Below are positions 17,074-24,202 of a stretch of DNA of 26,707 bases, one piece after another. The notes below the pieces were generated by a model that was given only the letters and a program-made list of their open reading frames with translations, did not search any database and was not told the origin of the DNA. Both the position numbers and the translations under genes were made by a program. The DNA is from Ruminococcaceae bacterium UBA6845 (GTDB taxonomy: Bacteria; Bacillota; Clostridia; Oscillospirales; Acutalibacteraceae). Location: assembly GCA_002449395.1 (NCBI GenBank), contig DKDP01000031.1:393-27099 (forward strand). Direction: 5' to 3'. Numbering within the stretch: the stretch's first letter is position 1; every line of letters starts with the position of its first letter.

Positions 17074-18369
17074 TTATTTATACAGCTTTTCAACAGCCTT
17101 TTTAACATCAAAATAAATCTTTTCCCTGTCGAGAGTTTTGTATTCTCCGTTTTCATAAAGAATCTTACCGTCAACCATCGTCATCACAACATCACTGCTC
17201 TGAGCTGAATAAGTGAGCAGCGCTTTCTTGTCAAGCGCAGGAACCATATGGGGAGCGTCAAGCGATATTGCAACGATATCCGCCTTGTTTCCGACCTTAA
17301 GCTCTCCGCAATTCTCCCTGCGCTGAACCTTTGCACCGTTTACCGTTGCCATTTTAAGCATGGTATCGGCGTTCATAACGGTTGCGTCAAGGTTGTATCC
17401 GTTATGAATTATCGACGCAATGTGCATCTCCTCAAGCATATCGAGGTTATTGTTACTTGATGCGCCGTCGGTGCCGAGTGCAACGTTGATCCCCATATCA
17501 AGCATTCTCTGAATGGGTGCAAATCCGCTTGCCAATTTCATATTGCTCGTCGGATTGTGAACAACATTTACATTCTTGCGGCGGAAAAGCTCCATATCGC
17601 TGTCCGTCAGCCACACGCAGTGAGCGGCAAATGCGGACGAATCGAATCCTCCGAGGGAATCGAACCACTCGGCAGGCGTTTTGCCGTATTTTGCAACACA
17701 TTCATCATGTTCATTTTTCGTCTCGGAAAGATGAATATGAAGATTTCCTTTTCTTTCATTTACCTTTTCGATAAACGCCCTTGCTATTGTCTCTGTGCAG
17801 GTATATTCGGCATGAATACAGAAATCAATCAGAACCCTGCCGTCAAAGCTGTCGTTATATTTATCGTAAAGCTCAATTGCCTCTTTCATTCTGTATGATT
17901 GATCGGGCGTTTCGTTCGGATCAAACGACTGAACAGGTCGGGTAATATTTGCTTTCATCCCCGACCGGGCAACCGCCTCAATCGTCATTTCGGGTTCAAA
18001 ATACATATCCGAGAAGCTGACCGTACCGCCCGATATCATCTCAAGAAGAGCAAGCTCACTGCCCGCTTTGATTTCCTCGGCGGTCAGCTTATCCTCAATC
18101 GGAAAGACCGTATCAAAAAGCCACTGCTGAAGAGGAAGATCGCTTCCCACTCCGCGCAGAAGAACCATCGGGCAATGATTGTGGCAGTTGATAAGTCCGG
18201 GAATGAGCATCTTGCCGCTCATATCCTTTATCTCATCAAAGTTGTCCGCAGGCTTTTCACTGCCGATATAGCTTATTTTATCTCCGTCAACGGCAAGAAA
18301 AGCATTTTCAAGCACATCGAATTTTTCATCTTTTAAAAGAATATCCGCATTTTTAAAAAGAATCTTCAT
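17074..18369 (-). CDS. mtaD: 5'-methylthioadenosine/S-adenosylhomocysteine deaminase-type amidohydrolase
   Basis: 431 residues of the metal-dependent amidohydrolase superfamily, MTA/SAH deaminase clade: hydrolytic removal of the 6-amino group from 5'-modified adenosines (MTA, SAH or 5'-deoxyadenosine). Motifs: PGLINCHNHCPMVLLRGVG with metal-binding H63 and H65, HIHLSETKNE with H213 and E216, AAHCVWL with H250, HNPTSNMKL, and ALGTDGASSNNNLDM with D301. The start has GAGGCG six bases upstream and lies 12 bp after the lipase-regulator gene's stop. Together with the downstream MtnA-like isomerase it suggests salvage of the by-products of SAM use via deaminated nucleosides. Which 5'-deoxynucleoside is preferred cannot be read from the sequence. 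Confidence 0.9.
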   Translation of the reverse strand: MKILFKNADILLKDEKFDVLENAFLAVDGDKISYIGSEKPADNFDEIKDMSGKMLIPGLINCHNHCPMVLLRGVGSDLPLQQWLFDTVFPIEDKLTAEEIKAGSELALLEMISGGTVSFSDMYFEPEMTIEAVARSGMKANITRPVQSFDPNETPDQSYRMKEAIELYDKYNDSFDGRVLIDFCIHAEYTCTETIARAFIEKVNERKGNLHIHLSETKNEHDECVAKYGKTPAEWFDSLGGFDSSAFAAHCVWLTDSDMELFRRKNVNVVHNPTSNMKLASGFAPIQRMLDMGINVALGTDGASSNNNLDMLEEMHIASIIHNGYNLDATVMNADTMLKMATVNGAKVQRRENCGELKVGNKADIVAISLDAPHMVPALDKKALLTYSAQSSDVVMTMVDGKILYENGEYKTLDREKIYFDVKKAVEKLYK

Positions 18370-18381
18370 CTGTTCGCCTCA

Positions 18382-19974
18382 TTAGAAAATATAATATTTT
18401 TTGTCTCTCGGCTGAGAGTCGATCATCTTTATAAGAGTGTCATAAAAGCTGTGAGTTTCCTCTGCACTCCTGTTCATACCGATCACCGTACCGTGATCTC
18501 CCGGCAACGTCGGCATAACATTCCACTTGCCTTTAACTATATTCTCCGCATCGTATTCCTGATATTCGTCACCGATCGGGTAACGCGCGGACACAACGTT
18601 GACAAGCCCGTCATTCGGAAGCCACGTTTCGTCAATCTTGAAATCCGACTTTGTATTTGTCGAATACCTGCCCATCAGATAGGCGGTCGGAATAAGCACG
18701 GGAAGCGTGCCCGACTTAGGCACCTGATTGCCGGTCAGAGAGCTTGTTTCTGTCGTAAGGTATGAATATGAGAAATAATAGATGTTATCAACGAGCTTGA
18801 TTCTGCCGTTAAGCTCCTGCGCCCCGTCGGGTGAAAGATCGTATGCGGCGTTGTCCGTTCCCTCGCTGAAAACGGTGTTGATAAGTTCAGCCGCCTGGCT
18901 CTCCGACGTCGCATTATTCATACCGAACTGGTCAAGTCTGAAATCATAGAAATCGCCTAACTGCGCCGAGTTTGCAATTCCGCTTGCGGCATAGACAAGT
19001 CCGAGAATCGTATTGACGAGCTTGCCCTGATCCACAACGTAGAAAAGAGTTGAACCGTTATGCGGTGAGCAAAGGGTTGTTACGCTGTTAACCCAATCCG
19101 ATTTGCCGCCCGTGAAAAGCTCCGAGGTTTCCTTGCCAGTTGCCGCTTTCTCCGCCTCATCGCCGTATGCCATCAGTGACGCAAGAAGTCTGACCGTCTC
19201 GCCGCCGAAGCTGTGACCGACGAGGTTTATTTTTATCCTCTGTCCCCTCTTTGTCTTTTCGCCCCAGTTTTGAACGAGTGCGTTTTCCGCTGTGTATTCC
19301 CTGCCGTATCTTTCGTGGCCGTGTTCCTTGCTGTGCGCCTCGCCGTAGTCAACCCTTGTTCCCGTCAGCTCGGCATAAAGCTCGCAGGTTCTGTCCCACG
19401 TGCTTGAGAAAGGACCGACCGAGGCGACCTGAACGTTATAGCCCTCGGAGTTGAGATATTCGGCAAGATTGCCCGTCGAGCTACCCCAGTACGGCGAAGC
19501 CTGATCAATCTGAGATTCCGGACCCCAGCCGCCGAGACCGTGAACAAGTATGTATGGGTACTGAACGGGATCCTCGCTGATCTTTGCAAGGAAAGCCGAA
19601 TATCCGCCGAAAAACAGCGGAGTTACTGCCGCAATGACAATGCAAGCGGCAACGACAATCGCAACAATCTTCTTTGCGGAAAGTTTATTTTTCTTCTTCT
19701 CGGCTTTCTCCTCGGGAATTTCATCGGGCTGATCCTCTGCGGTCCCCTGCTGTTCATCATCGACAAATATCGGCTCCTGCTCGTCTTTCATCAGGAAGTC
19801 CGTTGAAACGTCAAAGAGCTTTGCCATTGCAAGTATTTTCTCCGGATCCGGGACAGCTTTGCCCGATTCCCACTTTGAAACCGACTGACGGGAAACCTCC
19901 AGCTTCTCCGCGAGCTCGTCCTGCGACCAGTTGTTATCACGTCTTAATATTTGTATTTTCTCTGAAATATTCAT
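18382..19974 (-). CDS. XRE-type HTH, membrane helix and family I.5-like lipase fused in one protein
   Basis: 530 residues. 1-62: an XRE helix-turn-helix (WSQDELAEKLEVSRQSVSKW). 63-100: acidic then lysine-rich linker. 101-123: one membrane helix. 138-505: an alpha/beta-hydrolase closely resembling Geobacillus family I.5 lipases in segment order (LVHGLGGWG, SVGPFSSTWDR, HSKEHGHERYGR, LVGHSFGG, DFRLDQFG, WLPNDGLVN, GDHGTVIG). The triad is intact: S255, D455, H494. The zinc site of those lipases is also kept: D194, H214, H220, D348. Lysines before the helix predict a cytoplasmic DNA-binding part and an external lipase. ATG 19974 follows AAAGGGG. First gene of an operon with the deaminase and isomerase. 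It may be an enzyme tethered to a regulator, or a sensor whose lipase fold binds a lipid or ester. Confidence 0.9.
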   Translation of the reverse strand: MNISEKIQILRRDNNWSQDELAEKLEVSRQSVSKWESGKAVPDPEKILAMAKLFDVSTDFLMKDEQEPIFVDDEQQGTAEDQPDEIPEEKAEKKKNKLSAKKIVAIVVAACIVIAAVTPLFFGGYSAFLAKISEDPVQYPYILVHGLGGWGPESQIDQASPYWGSSTGNLAEYLNSEGYNVQVASVGPFSSTWDRTCELYAELTGTRVDYGEAHSKEHGHERYGREYTAENALVQNWGEKTKRGQRIKINLVGHSFGGETVRLLASLMAYGDEAEKAATGKETSELFTGGKSDWVNSVTTLCSPHNGSTLFYVVDQGKLVNTILGLVYAASGIANSAQLGDFYDFRLDQFGMNNATSESQAAELINTVFSEGTDNAAYDLSPDGAQELNGRIKLVDNIYYFSYSYLTTETSSLTGNQVPKSGTLPVLIPTAYLMGRYSTNTKSDFKIDETWLPNDGLVNVVSARYPIGDEYQEYDAENIVKGKWNVMPTLPGDHGTVIGMNRSAEETHSFYDTLIKMIDSQPRDKKYYIF

Positions 19975-20013
19975 TATTTTGCCCCTTTCGACTTCTTAAT
20001 CATCAGTCACCCT

Positions 20014-20042
20014 ATTATACCAATTATTTCTCCCGATGTCTA
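20014..20042 (-). promoter_or_regulatory. Promoter of the lipase-regulator operon
   Basis: Minus strand TAGACA (20037-20042), 17-bp spacer, TATAAT (20014-20019); predicted leader of about 33 nt before the ATG at 19974. No convincing operator palindrome overlaps it, though the HTH domain of the first gene makes autoregulation plausible. Confidence 0.72.
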
Positions 20043-20068
20043 TCAACTTGTGTTGTCTTTTTCAAAAA

Positions 20069-20096
20069 AAGCGTGTAAACCCGAGTTTACACGCTT
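20069..20096 (-). terminator. Intrinsic terminator of the VTT-galK operon
   Basis: A perfect 12-bp stem AAGCGTGTAAAC/GTTTACACGCTT (20069-20080 with 20085-20096) around a 4-nt loop; on the minus strand it runs directly into T7. It lies about 135 bp past the galK stop and insulates the next promoter at 20042. Confidence 0.88.
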
Positions 20097-20100
20097 GAAA

Positions 20101-20135
20101 TAGATTGTAGATTGTAGACTTTAGATTTTAGATGG
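20101..20135. repeat. Five tandem 7-bp repeats (TAGATTG-like)
   Basis: TAGATTG, TAGATTG, TAGACTT, TAGATTT and TAGATGG follow one another without gaps. They lie in the 3' untranslated part of the galK message, immediately ahead of its terminator in transcription order. The remaining 20136-20230 shows nothing recognisable. Confidence 0.75.
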
Positions 20136-20230
20136 GCGCCAAAATATACCTAATCAGAAATTTAACTGTTGCCTTAAAATCAAAAGTCATAAGCATTTTA
20201 TTAAAACTATTCAAGCTCAAATCAATGCTG

Positions 20231-21514
20231 TTAAAATAGTTTTATTCCGCCGAAAGGTCTTACGGAAAGGACGTAGCACGATCCCTTTGAGAATACGGCT
20301 TCCATCTTCTCGCAAAATTCGCCGAGCATATCGACAGGGACAAAAGCCTGGATTGTGCCTGCAAATCCGCCGCCGTGAACACGCCATGCGCCCTTGCCCT
20401 TAAGGATATATTCGCACATCGCCAGCGCAACGGAAACATTCTGATGCTCAACATCCTTAGATGTGAACACATTCTGATTATACATATATGATGATCTTCC
20501 GCTCTCCGTAACGAGCTCCTTGAACGCCTCAAAGTCTCCGTTCTCAAGAGCCCTTACCTCTGCCTCGGCACGCTTGTTCTCGGCAAAGAAGTGCATTGCG
20601 CGCAGTACCGCACGGTCGTTCACCTTTTCACGGACAAGGGAAATATTATTCATAAATTCATCCTCGTCAACATCACGGAGAACCTTCTTTCCGAACACAG
20701 CCGCCGCCTGCTCCATCTCTCCTCTGATTGCCGCATAATCATCGGTCAGGTTGGAATGATTTCCGCCGGTGTCAACAATGCAAAGGGCGTGTCCGCAGGA
20801 TGCAAAGTCAAAATTGACCTTATTAATAACGGGATCCGACGGATCCTTGAAATCAATTGTGATAAAGCTGCCGACAGAGCTTGCCGTCTGATCAAGAAGT
20901 CCGCAGGGCTTGCCGAAATACTTGTTCTCGGCATACTGAGCAATCTTCGCAACCTCGACCGGAGAAACCTTGCCGTCATTGTAAAGATGATTAAGAATTG
21001 TTCCGATCAGAACCTCGTAAGCCGCAGAGGAAGAAAGACCAGATCCCGAAAGCACACGGCTCATACTTGCGGCATTGAAACCGCCGATATTATATCCGTG
21101 CTCCTTGAACCCTGCGCACATTCCCCTGATAAGACCCGAGGACTTTCCAAATTCCTCCGTATGTACATTGAGATCGGAAATATCGACCTCAAGCGCATCG
21201 AATTTGAACGACTTTTCAACAATAATTCCGTCGTCTCTCTTTGCGGCGGCGGCAACCGTATCAAGGTCAACGCTTGCGGCAAGCACCTTGCCGTGGTTGT
21301 GATCGGTATGATTTCCGCCGACCTCGGTTCTGCCCGGTGCGCTGAAAAGCTCGATTGAATCGTTATCGCCGAAGAGACGGACGAACTCGTCAATTATCTC
21401 GGCATCTCTTTTCTTCTGATCCTCAACAGCCTTGTCGCTGAGATAAACCTCTTTAAGTCTTGCGTCAAACTCACCGGAGGCAAGTTTTTCTTTTAACATT
21501 CTTGAATCAGCCAT
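20231..21514 (-). CDS. galK: Galactokinase-family (GHMP) sugar kinase
   Basis: 427 residues. GHMP kinases phosphorylate sugars at C1 with ATP; this one matches the galactokinase branch. The signature at 60-75 reads PGRTEVGGNHTDHNHG, with R62 and D71 kept, but the Glu of canonical GEHTDYN (E43 in E. coli, contacting the sugar 6-hydroxyl) is N68. The ATP loop VLSGSGLSSSAAYE lies at 155-167, the catalytic Asp is D208 in GLLDQTASS, and the third motif is HGGGFAGTIQAFVP. Its ATG lies inside the end of the VTT gene (8-nt overlap), with AGGAGGAGG 7 nt upstream, also within that gene. No galT, galE or galM is adjacent. The sugar is probably galactose or a close relative; the Asn change leaves some doubt. 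Confidence 0.85.
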   Translation of the reverse strand: MADSRMLKEKLASGEFDARLKEVYLSDKAVEDQKKRDAEIIDEFVRLFGDNDSIELFSAPGRTEVGGNHTDHNHGKVLAASVDLDTVAAAAKRDDGIIVEKSFKFDALEVDISDLNVHTEEFGKSSGLIRGMCAGFKEHGYNIGGFNAASMSRVLSGSGLSSSAAYEVLIGTILNHLYNDGKVSPVEVAKIAQYAENKYFGKPCGLLDQTASSVGSFITIDFKDPSDPVINKVNFDFASCGHALCIVDTGGNHSNLTDDYAAIRGEMEQAAAVFGKKVLRDVDEDEFMNNISLVREKVNDRAVLRAMHFFAENKRAEAEVRALENGDFEAFKELVTESGRSSYMYNQNVFTSKDVEHQNVSVALAMCEYILKGKGAWRVHGGGFAGTIQAFVPVDMLGEFCEKMEAVFSKGSCYVLSVRPFGGIKLF

Positions 21515-22250
21515 TATTTTTCCTCCTCCTGGACTGGATCTGTACTATTTTACTTATGGCGAGCATTGAAACTCCCACTAACAGGAACAATAAGATGAAC
21601 GGCAGCAGGAACGCCGTTGACAGCGGGTTGAACACGTTACGACCGATGAATGTGTATGAAACAAGCAGCGGCGTATATCCGACAAGCGAAAGCAAAAGGA
21701 AGTATTCATACTTAAATCCCATCGCTCCGTAGAGCTTGCTGACCTGATTGACGGGTATGCCCGGTACGAGCCTGAACAAAGCTAACAGCCAAGGATTTCC
21801 TCTGCCGTCCCGCTCAACAAGGTAGCGCACCGTCTCGCTCTTTTGCAGAATACTTTGCACTCCGTTTGCACCGACCTTTGTGCCCCAAAAATATTTGATC
21901 GAATAGAGAGCCGAAAGCCCCAAAAGATTGATCGGGATCGAGAAGTACGCAGGAAACACGGCACTGGTAACGGCGCAGAGTGCGGACACGGGATAGAGGT
22001 AAATCGGAAAGACCGCCTTAAAAGCATAAAGAAAAATAACAACAAGAAAAATCGAGAATTTCTCGTCCATATGCTCAACCTTGTATTCCGCTGAGGCAAG
22101 GTATTCAAGGTATCTTGAGTACCAAAGCTGTATATCGCTGTTTCTTGAAAGTATGAGCAGAACAATAAACACAATGCAAAGAATAAAACTTATAACCGAA
22201 ACTATTTGCAGCAGCTTAATAATACTGTGATCACGCTTATATTTATCCAT
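21507..22250 (-). CDS. TVP38/TMEM64 (VTT-domain) membrane protein
   Basis: 247 residues with an N-terminal helix (about 16-36) and several further membrane segments. The diagnostic VTT/DedA-like motif is FRLVPGIPVNQVSKLYGAMG in the second half, followed by a membrane helix with a central Gly-Tyr-Thr-Pro. Members of this superfamily are implicated in moving or scrambling membrane lipids; the precise role of the bacterial TVP38 branch is not settled. ATG 22250 follows AGGAGG. It is the first gene of a two-gene operon and ends in RRRKNNG, the codons of which contain the galK ribosome binding site. The pairing with a sugar kinase is not one I recognise as a pathway. Confidence 0.85.
   Translation of the reverse strand: MDKYKRDHSIIKLLQIVSVISFILCIVFIVLLILSRNSDIQLWYSRYLEYLASAEYKVEHMDEKFSIFLVVIFLYAFKAVFPIYLYPVSALCAVTSAVFPAYFSIPINLLGLSALYSIKYFWGTKVGANGVQSILQKSETVRYLVERDGRGNPWLLALFRLVPGIPVNQVSKLYGAMGFKYEYFLLLSLVGYTPLLVSYTFIGRNVFNPLSTAFLLPFILLFLLVGVSMLAISKIVQIQSRRRKNNG
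21522..21530 (-). promoter_or_regulatory. galK ribosome binding site inside the VTT coding region
   Basis: AGGAGGAGG on the minus strand, 7 nt before the galK ATG and encoding part of the Arg-Arg run at the end of the VTT protein. The genes overlap by 8 nt (ATG at 21514, upstream stop ending at 21507), so galK translation is probably coupled to that of the VTT gene. Confidence 0.85.
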
Positions 22251-22291
22251 TGCTCCGCCCTCCTTTCATAATAATCCACATTAACTATATT

Positions 22292-22320
22292 ATTATACTT
22301 TTTTTCTTCGCCAAGGTCAA
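22292..22320 (-). promoter_or_regulatory. Sigma-A promoter of VTT-galK
   Basis: Minus strand TTGACC (22315-22320), 17-bp spacer containing an A7 run, TATAAT (22292-22297). Predicted start near 22285, about 35 nt before the ATG. It diverges from the riboswitch promoter, whose -35 box begins 23 bp away. Confidence 0.82.
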
Positions 22321-22342
22321 TAATTTATTTAACATTATTTAC

Positions 22343-22370
22343 TTGACATTTCAAAATACAGTGCTACAAT
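22343..22370 (+). promoter_or_regulatory. Promoter of the FMN riboswitch/ribU transcript
   Basis: TTGACA (22343-22348), 16-bp spacer, TACAAT (22365-22370). Predicted start near 22377, just before the riboswitch aptamer, leaving a leader of about 230 nt to ribU. Confidence 0.75.
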
Positions 22371-22388
22371 ATAGACAAGTTAACAGTT

Positions 22389-22509
22389 GTCTTCGGGGCG
22401 GGGCGCAATTCCCCACCGACGGTAATGGGATATCAATCCACAAGCCCGTGAGCGAAAGTTGATTCGGTGAGATTCCGAAGCCGACGGTACAGTCCGGATG
22501 AGAGAAGAT
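22389..22509 (+). ncRNA. FMN riboswitch (RFN element) controlling ribU
   Basis: The conserved blocks of the RFN aptamer appear in order: TCTTCGGGGCGGGGCG, ATTCCCCACCGACGGT, AGCCCGTGAGC, TTCGGTGAGATTCCGAAG, CCGACGGTACAGTCCGGATG and the closing AGAGAAGA that pairs with the 5' TCTTC. It binds flavin mononucleotide. A terminator hairpin follows at 22530-22562, so it should act by transcription termination: FMN present, terminator forms and ribU is off. Together with its promoter it fills most of the 22251-22607 intergenic stretch. Confidence 0.96.
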
Positions 22510-22529
22510 CTATATTCTTGATACTTAAG

Positions 22530-22562
22530 CCCCGTACAGGTTTTGTACGGGGTATTTTTTTG
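22530..22562 (+). terminator. Riboswitch expression-platform terminator
   Basis: Stem CCCCGTACA/TGTACGGGG (22530-22538 with 22544-22552) and a T7 run at 22555-22561, between the FMN aptamer and ribU. The segment 22509-22530 is where an alternative antiterminator pairing would be expected; I did not compute it. Confidence 0.9.
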
Positions 22563-22607
22563 TTCGTTGGCAACTCTGACTGACATTTTTATGAAAGGGT
22601 GTTGTTT

Positions 22608-23201
22608 ATGAACACAAAAGTCAAAAACCTCAGAATGATCACCGTAACGGCGATTATGGCGGCACTGTCGGCTGTGCTTATGTTTGTGGAATTTTCGATT
22701 CCGATTATGCCTGCATTTATCAAGCTCGACATTTCCGATCTGCCTGCGCTGATCACATCCTACGCTTTCGGTCCCGTCTGCGGAGTCGCCGTTTGCCTTG
22801 TCAAAAATCTCATTCATTTGTTTGCCACTAACACATTCGGCGTCGGCGAGCTTTCAAATTTTATTCACGGCGCAGTTTTTGTTTTTGTTGCGGGAATGTT
22901 TTACAAATACCACCACAACCGTAAATTCGCATTTATAGGCGCAATGGCGGGCGATTTTGCGATGGCGGCAATGAGCTTTTTTATAAACTATTTCTTTGTT
23001 TATCCGATTTATATCAGGCTGATGCTGCCAGAAGAGCAAATTATCGAAATGTACAGTGCTATTCTTCCGAGCGTCGATTCTCTCTGGAAAGCAATTTTGA
23101 TTTTCAATGTTCCGTTTACTTTTGTCAAGGGATTGATAAGCGTAGCAATTACCTTTGCGGTTTACCCCAAGCTGTCCCCGATACTCAAAGGAAAGAAATA
23201 A
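22608..23201 (+). CDS. ribU: Riboflavin ECF transporter substrate-binding subunit
   Basis: 197 residues with five to six membrane helices. The N-terminal pattern MRMITVTAIMAALSAVLMFV-like (here LRMITVTAIMAALSAV) is the ECF S-component region that contacts the EcfT subunit, and LDISDLPALITSYAFGPVCG is typical of RibU, as is the FGVGELSNFIHG segment. It brings riboflavin into the cell together with a shared EcfA-A'-T energising module encoded elsewhere. I start it at ATG 22608, with AAAGGG 8 nt upstream, rather than the in-frame GTG at 22599, which overlaps that site. Control by the preceding FMN riboswitch is strong support for the substrate. It is a single-gene transcript. Confidence 0.95.
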   Translation: MNTKVKNLRMITVTAIMAALSAVLMFVEFSIPIMPAFIKLDISDLPALITSYAFGPVCGVAVCLVKNLIHLFATNTFGVGELSNFIHGAVFVFVAGMFYKYHHNRKFAFIGAMAGDFAMAAMSFFINYFFVYPIYIRLMLPEEQIIEMYSAILPSVDSLWKAILIFNVPFTFVKGLISVAITFAVYPKLSPILKGKK

Positions 23202-23211
23202 ATACTCCGAA

Positions 23212-23251
23212 AAAAAACGGACTGCCACAATGAAGTGACAGTCCGTTTTTT
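23212..23251. terminator. Bidirectional terminator between ribU and the lipid kinase gene
   Basis: AAAAAACGGACTG (23212-23224) pairs with CAGTCCGTTTTTT (23239-23251), extended by CAC/GTG past a mismatch. A and T runs flank the GC stem on both sides, so it works in both directions. Its last base is part of the stop codon of the convergent lipid kinase gene. Confidence 0.92.
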
Positions 23252-24120
23252 CAGGCGTTGACCGTATCGTTGTGATGAGCTTTTACCGTATAGGAGGAAA
23301 TACCGAGTATGGTCTCGCCGTCTATCTGCAAGGGCGTGGGACGGTCAAATTCAACCGTGATTTCCCTGCCCTCGAGAATTGCAATATTCTTCTTGTGCTT
23401 TACGTGTTCACCCTTAAAAATCGACGGGAACACTGCAAGCGCTTTGAGCTTTCCGAGATTGTGATATACCATAACAGAGAGCTTGCCGCTCATTCTGTCC
23501 TGATTCGGCGTCGGCATCATTCCGCCGCCGTAGAATTTTCCGTTCATCGTCGGCGCAAGCCAAACCCTTTTATAGCTATGCTTAACTCCGTCAACGGTGA
23601 CGGTTGCATTCGTCGGTTTGTAGTGAAAAAGCAAACCCTTTATCGCAATTGCCGTATAGTTTATGCTGCCCTCGGCAGTTTCTCGGAGCTTGTCTCCGAC
23701 CTCACAGCAGTAACCGTCAATTCCGTAACCGATTCCATTGAGAAATTTGAATGTCTTTCCGTTTACGGTAACCTCGGGAAGATTTTTCAGATATTTTGTT
23801 ATGCTGAACGGCTTATCTCCGTACCTATGACCGAGCTCGTGAGCAAAGTCATTGCCCGAACCCATCGGGAAATAAAGCACCTCGTTTTTCTCGGAATAAT
23901 CATACGGTAAATTTATAAAACGGTTCAGCGTTCCGTCACCGCCGCAGACAATCAGCACATCGTCGCTCTTCATCTCGGGAAGAACGTCGCTGTACGTCAT
24001 CGGCTTTGTCATATCGCAGTAAATCGGCTCACCGTCTATCAGATCTTCAATCTTTTTAATATCCGTGCCGCATCTTTTGTTGCCGGCAAGCGGATTATAA
24101 AGCACGTAAAATCTCGACAT
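23251..24120 (-). CDS. Diacylglycerol kinase-family lipid kinase
   Basis: 289 residues, the size of DagK/YegS/BmrU-type kinases that phosphorylate diacylglycerol or related lipids with ATP at the membrane's inner face. Motifs: YNPLAGNKR (8-16), the nucleotide loop VCGGDGTLNRFIN (58-70, with GGDGT at 60-64), FPMGSGNDFAHELG (84-97), LNGIGYGIDGY, GGGMMPTPNQDR and the C-terminal PLQIDGE that belongs to the beta-sandwich half. ATG 24120 has GGAGG 7 nt upstream. It lies downstream of a two-component pair on the same strand, across 154 bp that contain a promoter and repeats. In Firmicutes such a kinase recycles diacylglycerol left by lipoteichoic acid synthesis; the lipid here is not proven. Confidence 0.9.
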   Translation of the reverse strand: MSRFYVLYNPLAGNKRCGTDIKKIEDLIDGEPIYCDMTKPMTYSDVLPEMKSDDVLIVCGGDGTLNRFINLPYDYSEKNEVLYFPMGSGNDFAHELGHRYGDKPFSITKYLKNLPEVTVNGKTFKFLNGIGYGIDGYCCEVGDKLRETAEGSINYTAIAIKGLLFHYKPTNATVTVDGVKHSYKRVWLAPTMNGKFYGGGMMPTPNQDRMSGKLSVMVYHNLGKLKALAVFPSIFKGEHVKHKKNIAILEGREITVEFDRPTPLQIDGETILGISSYTVKAHHNDTVNA

Positions 24121-24165
24121 AAAATTACCTCCACATAAACAGAGTTCTTTATTTTACATTTCAAT

Positions 24166-24195
24166 TTTACAATGCGAATTACAACCTTATGTCAA
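24166..24195 (-). promoter_or_regulatory. Candidate promoter of the lipid kinase gene
   Basis: A perfect TTGACA (24190-24195) on the minus strand is followed 17-18 bp later by TTGTAA/TGTAAA (24166-24172). The -10 is weak, as expected for an activated promoter. Predicted leader about 40 nt. Confidence 0.55.
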
Positions 24196-24202
24196 CTCAA
24201 CA

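Noticed and set aside
19975..20042. Riboswitch or T-box in front of the lipase-regulator/deaminase operon
   Set aside because: The predicted leader is only about 33 nt, too short for a SAM, SAH or T-box element, and no conserved motif is seen.
20591..21358. 255-codon open frame on the plus strand inside galK
   Set aside because: Antisense shadow of a well-supported galactokinase gene; no ribosome binding site and no recognisable domain.
23272..23910. 212-codon plus-strand open frame opposite the lipid kinase
   Set aside because: The minus-strand gene carries all kinase motifs; the opposite frame lacks a start signal and family features.
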